DNA from: Chondrus crispus
Taxonomy: Eukaryota; Rhodophyta; Florideophyceae; Gigartinales; Gigartinaceae
Reading direction: 5' to 3'
DNA: 64,000 nt
Assembly (NCBI RefSeq): GCF_000350225.1
Contig: NW_005178943.1
Coordinates: forward strand, 171,611 to 235,610
Part shown: in pieces, positions 63,133 through 64,000 of the stretch
How positions within the stretch are numbered: position 1 is the first letter of the stretch
Layout: each line of letters starts with the position of its first letter
Notes under the pieces: generated by a model
Databases searched by the model: none
What the model saw: the letters and a program-made list of their open reading frames with translations, nothing else
What the model was told of the DNA's origin: nothing
Made by a program: the position numbers and the translations under genes

Positions 63133-64000
63133 TCAATGGTTTGTGGAGCCTTCGGGCTTTGTGTGTTCCAGGGCTATATTTGTCGGCGGCATTTCGGGGA
63201 AGAGTGACCGTATCTTCCGCACTACAGTTGAGCTACCTTCGTTATTGTTTTCCCGGTTTAAAAGGTGGCCCTGACACTTTGTCCATTCCTTCGCAAGCCT
63301 TCGAGCAAAAGAGCCAAAAGTGTCACTTTTTGTAACCCTGTGACGGAGAGTAGAGTATCTGCGGGGCATCTGATCACAATTCTCTGGGATCTTCGGTAAT
63401 AGTTGCTTCCTTCTTGCAATAAATAGACGATAGATAACTGCAGCGTTCATAACTTGCATTGATAGAAGACGAGCCATAATGGATACAACCGGGTTCTCGC
63501 TGATATTCGTGCGTGCTAGAGGTTTTAGACCCCTCGAGACGACATCAATTCCTCCTTTCATGCTATTCCAAAAGACCGCAGGCGTTAGCCGTATAATTCT
63601 GCACGGCGGTATTGGCTTTCCTCTTTTCATGACTTCGGATCGTATAACCTTACTGAGACTAGTGTAGGATATAAAACTGTATATTTGTGATGCGTGAGAG
63701 CTCCTAAGCATGCCATCGTACTCTTTTGGTACGTTCTCGCATTCCTTTCCAATCCATGTAAACGCAGATGCGCGGATACAGTCCAATGTGTAGGCGTAGT
63801 CATGGCGCAATAGCTCGGAAAGGGTGATCATGCAGGCGTACAGTATACCCCCTTCCACCATGGAGTCTCCTGTCTGCACCACAAACACCACATTATTTAT
63901 CCCTAAAGTGGCGTTGTGGTACAATACTTGAGCGCGGTACTGCGAGGAGGGGATCATCTCTCTGAATAATTCAGAGCTCTGCACGTCGGTGCCGACGTTC
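63133..64000 (-). CDS. Transposase-like protein, C-terminal part, runs off the right edge
   Basis: The frame is open from 63133 to the right edge, 283 aa from the first possible start but more likely continuing outside. Blocks such as LSELLRHDYAYTLDCIRASA, RIIRLTPAVFWNSMKGGIDV, VSRGLKPL and MQVMNAAVIYRLFI resemble the N-x-M-K-G-G-x-D stretch near the end of PiggyBac/IS4-like DDE transposases, followed by a second helical region. I cannot name the family with confidence. Unlike its neighbours the frame is unbroken here. Confidence 0.45.
   Translation of the reverse strand, partial: NVGTDVQSSELFREMIPSSQYRAQVLYHNATLGINNVVFVVQTGDSMVEGGILYACMITLSELLRHDYAYTLDCIRASAFTWIGKECENVPKEYDGMLRSSHASQIYSFISYTSLSKVIRSEVMKRGKPIPPCRIIRLTPAVFWNSMKGGIDVVSRGLKPLARTNISENPVVSIMARLLSMQVMNAAVIYRLFIARRKQLLPKIPENCDQMPRRYSTLRHRVTKSDTFGSFARRLAKEWTKCQGHLLNRENNNEGSSTVVRKIRSLFPEMPPTNIALEHTKPEGSTNH

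Noticed and set aside
1-64000. Reassigned stop codons (TAG/TAA as sense) to explain the in-frame stops
   Set aside because: TAA, TAG and TGA all end other clearly complete genes here (GRWD1, copia pol, TAF11), so a variant code is not supported.

Overview
The window looks like nuclear DNA of a photosynthetic eukaryote with few introns, most likely a multicellular (florideophyte) red alga such as a Chondrus relative. This is inferred from gene content, not from a database match. A thylakoid-lumen FKBP with a twin-arginine signal shows a plastid. Host genes are compact, mostly single-exon and packed in islands. Between them lie large nested transposons.

Layout: 1-2724 holds a C2H2 zinc-finger gene (+) convergent with TAF11 (-). 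A young, whole-looking Ty1/copia element (2820-10231, 5-bp target duplication CCATG) sits in what was a divergent promoter between TAF11 and NUS1 (10614-11302, + strand, with an assembly gap). NUS1 is convergent with the ribosome-biogenesis WD40 gene GRWD1/RRB1 (11521-13176, -). Then come an FKBP-like gene in pieces (13544-14304, -), about 4 kb without clear genes, a TKL-type protein kinase (18676-19893, +) followed in frame by a further 230-codon open stretch, and a lumenal FKBP with one 105-bp intron (21129-21743, -).

From 22.4 kb onward the window is almost all mobile DNA: a broken Crypton (tyrosine recombinase), a Ty3/gypsy element (24.4-30.7 kb, -), a Tc1/mariner remnant, a pogo-like remnant, a PiggyBac-like remnant, a 5.3-kb hAT element (33258-38523) inside an LTR that itself lies at the PiggyBac remnant, a solo LTR inside the hAT, an internally deleted pogo-like copy (41.6-42.3 kb), a 14.2-kb chromovirus (44919-59136, target duplication ACCAC), a second pogo-like copy split by two solo LTRs (59.5-62.3 kb), and a transposase-like frame running off the right edge.

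The most unusual signal: all three complete LTR retrotransposons, from two superfamilies, carry extra coding sequence on the strand opposite gag-pol, between the end of pol and the 3' LTR, reading from the 3' LTR toward pol. In the 24-30 kb gypsy this antisense sequence begins with a 54-codon ORF whose N terminus is a close copy of the histone H3 tail (MARTKKTAAKSTGGK...), a possible retroelement-encoded histone mimic. In the copia element it is an intact 417-aa protein of unknown family whose stop codon lies 3 bp from the pol stop.
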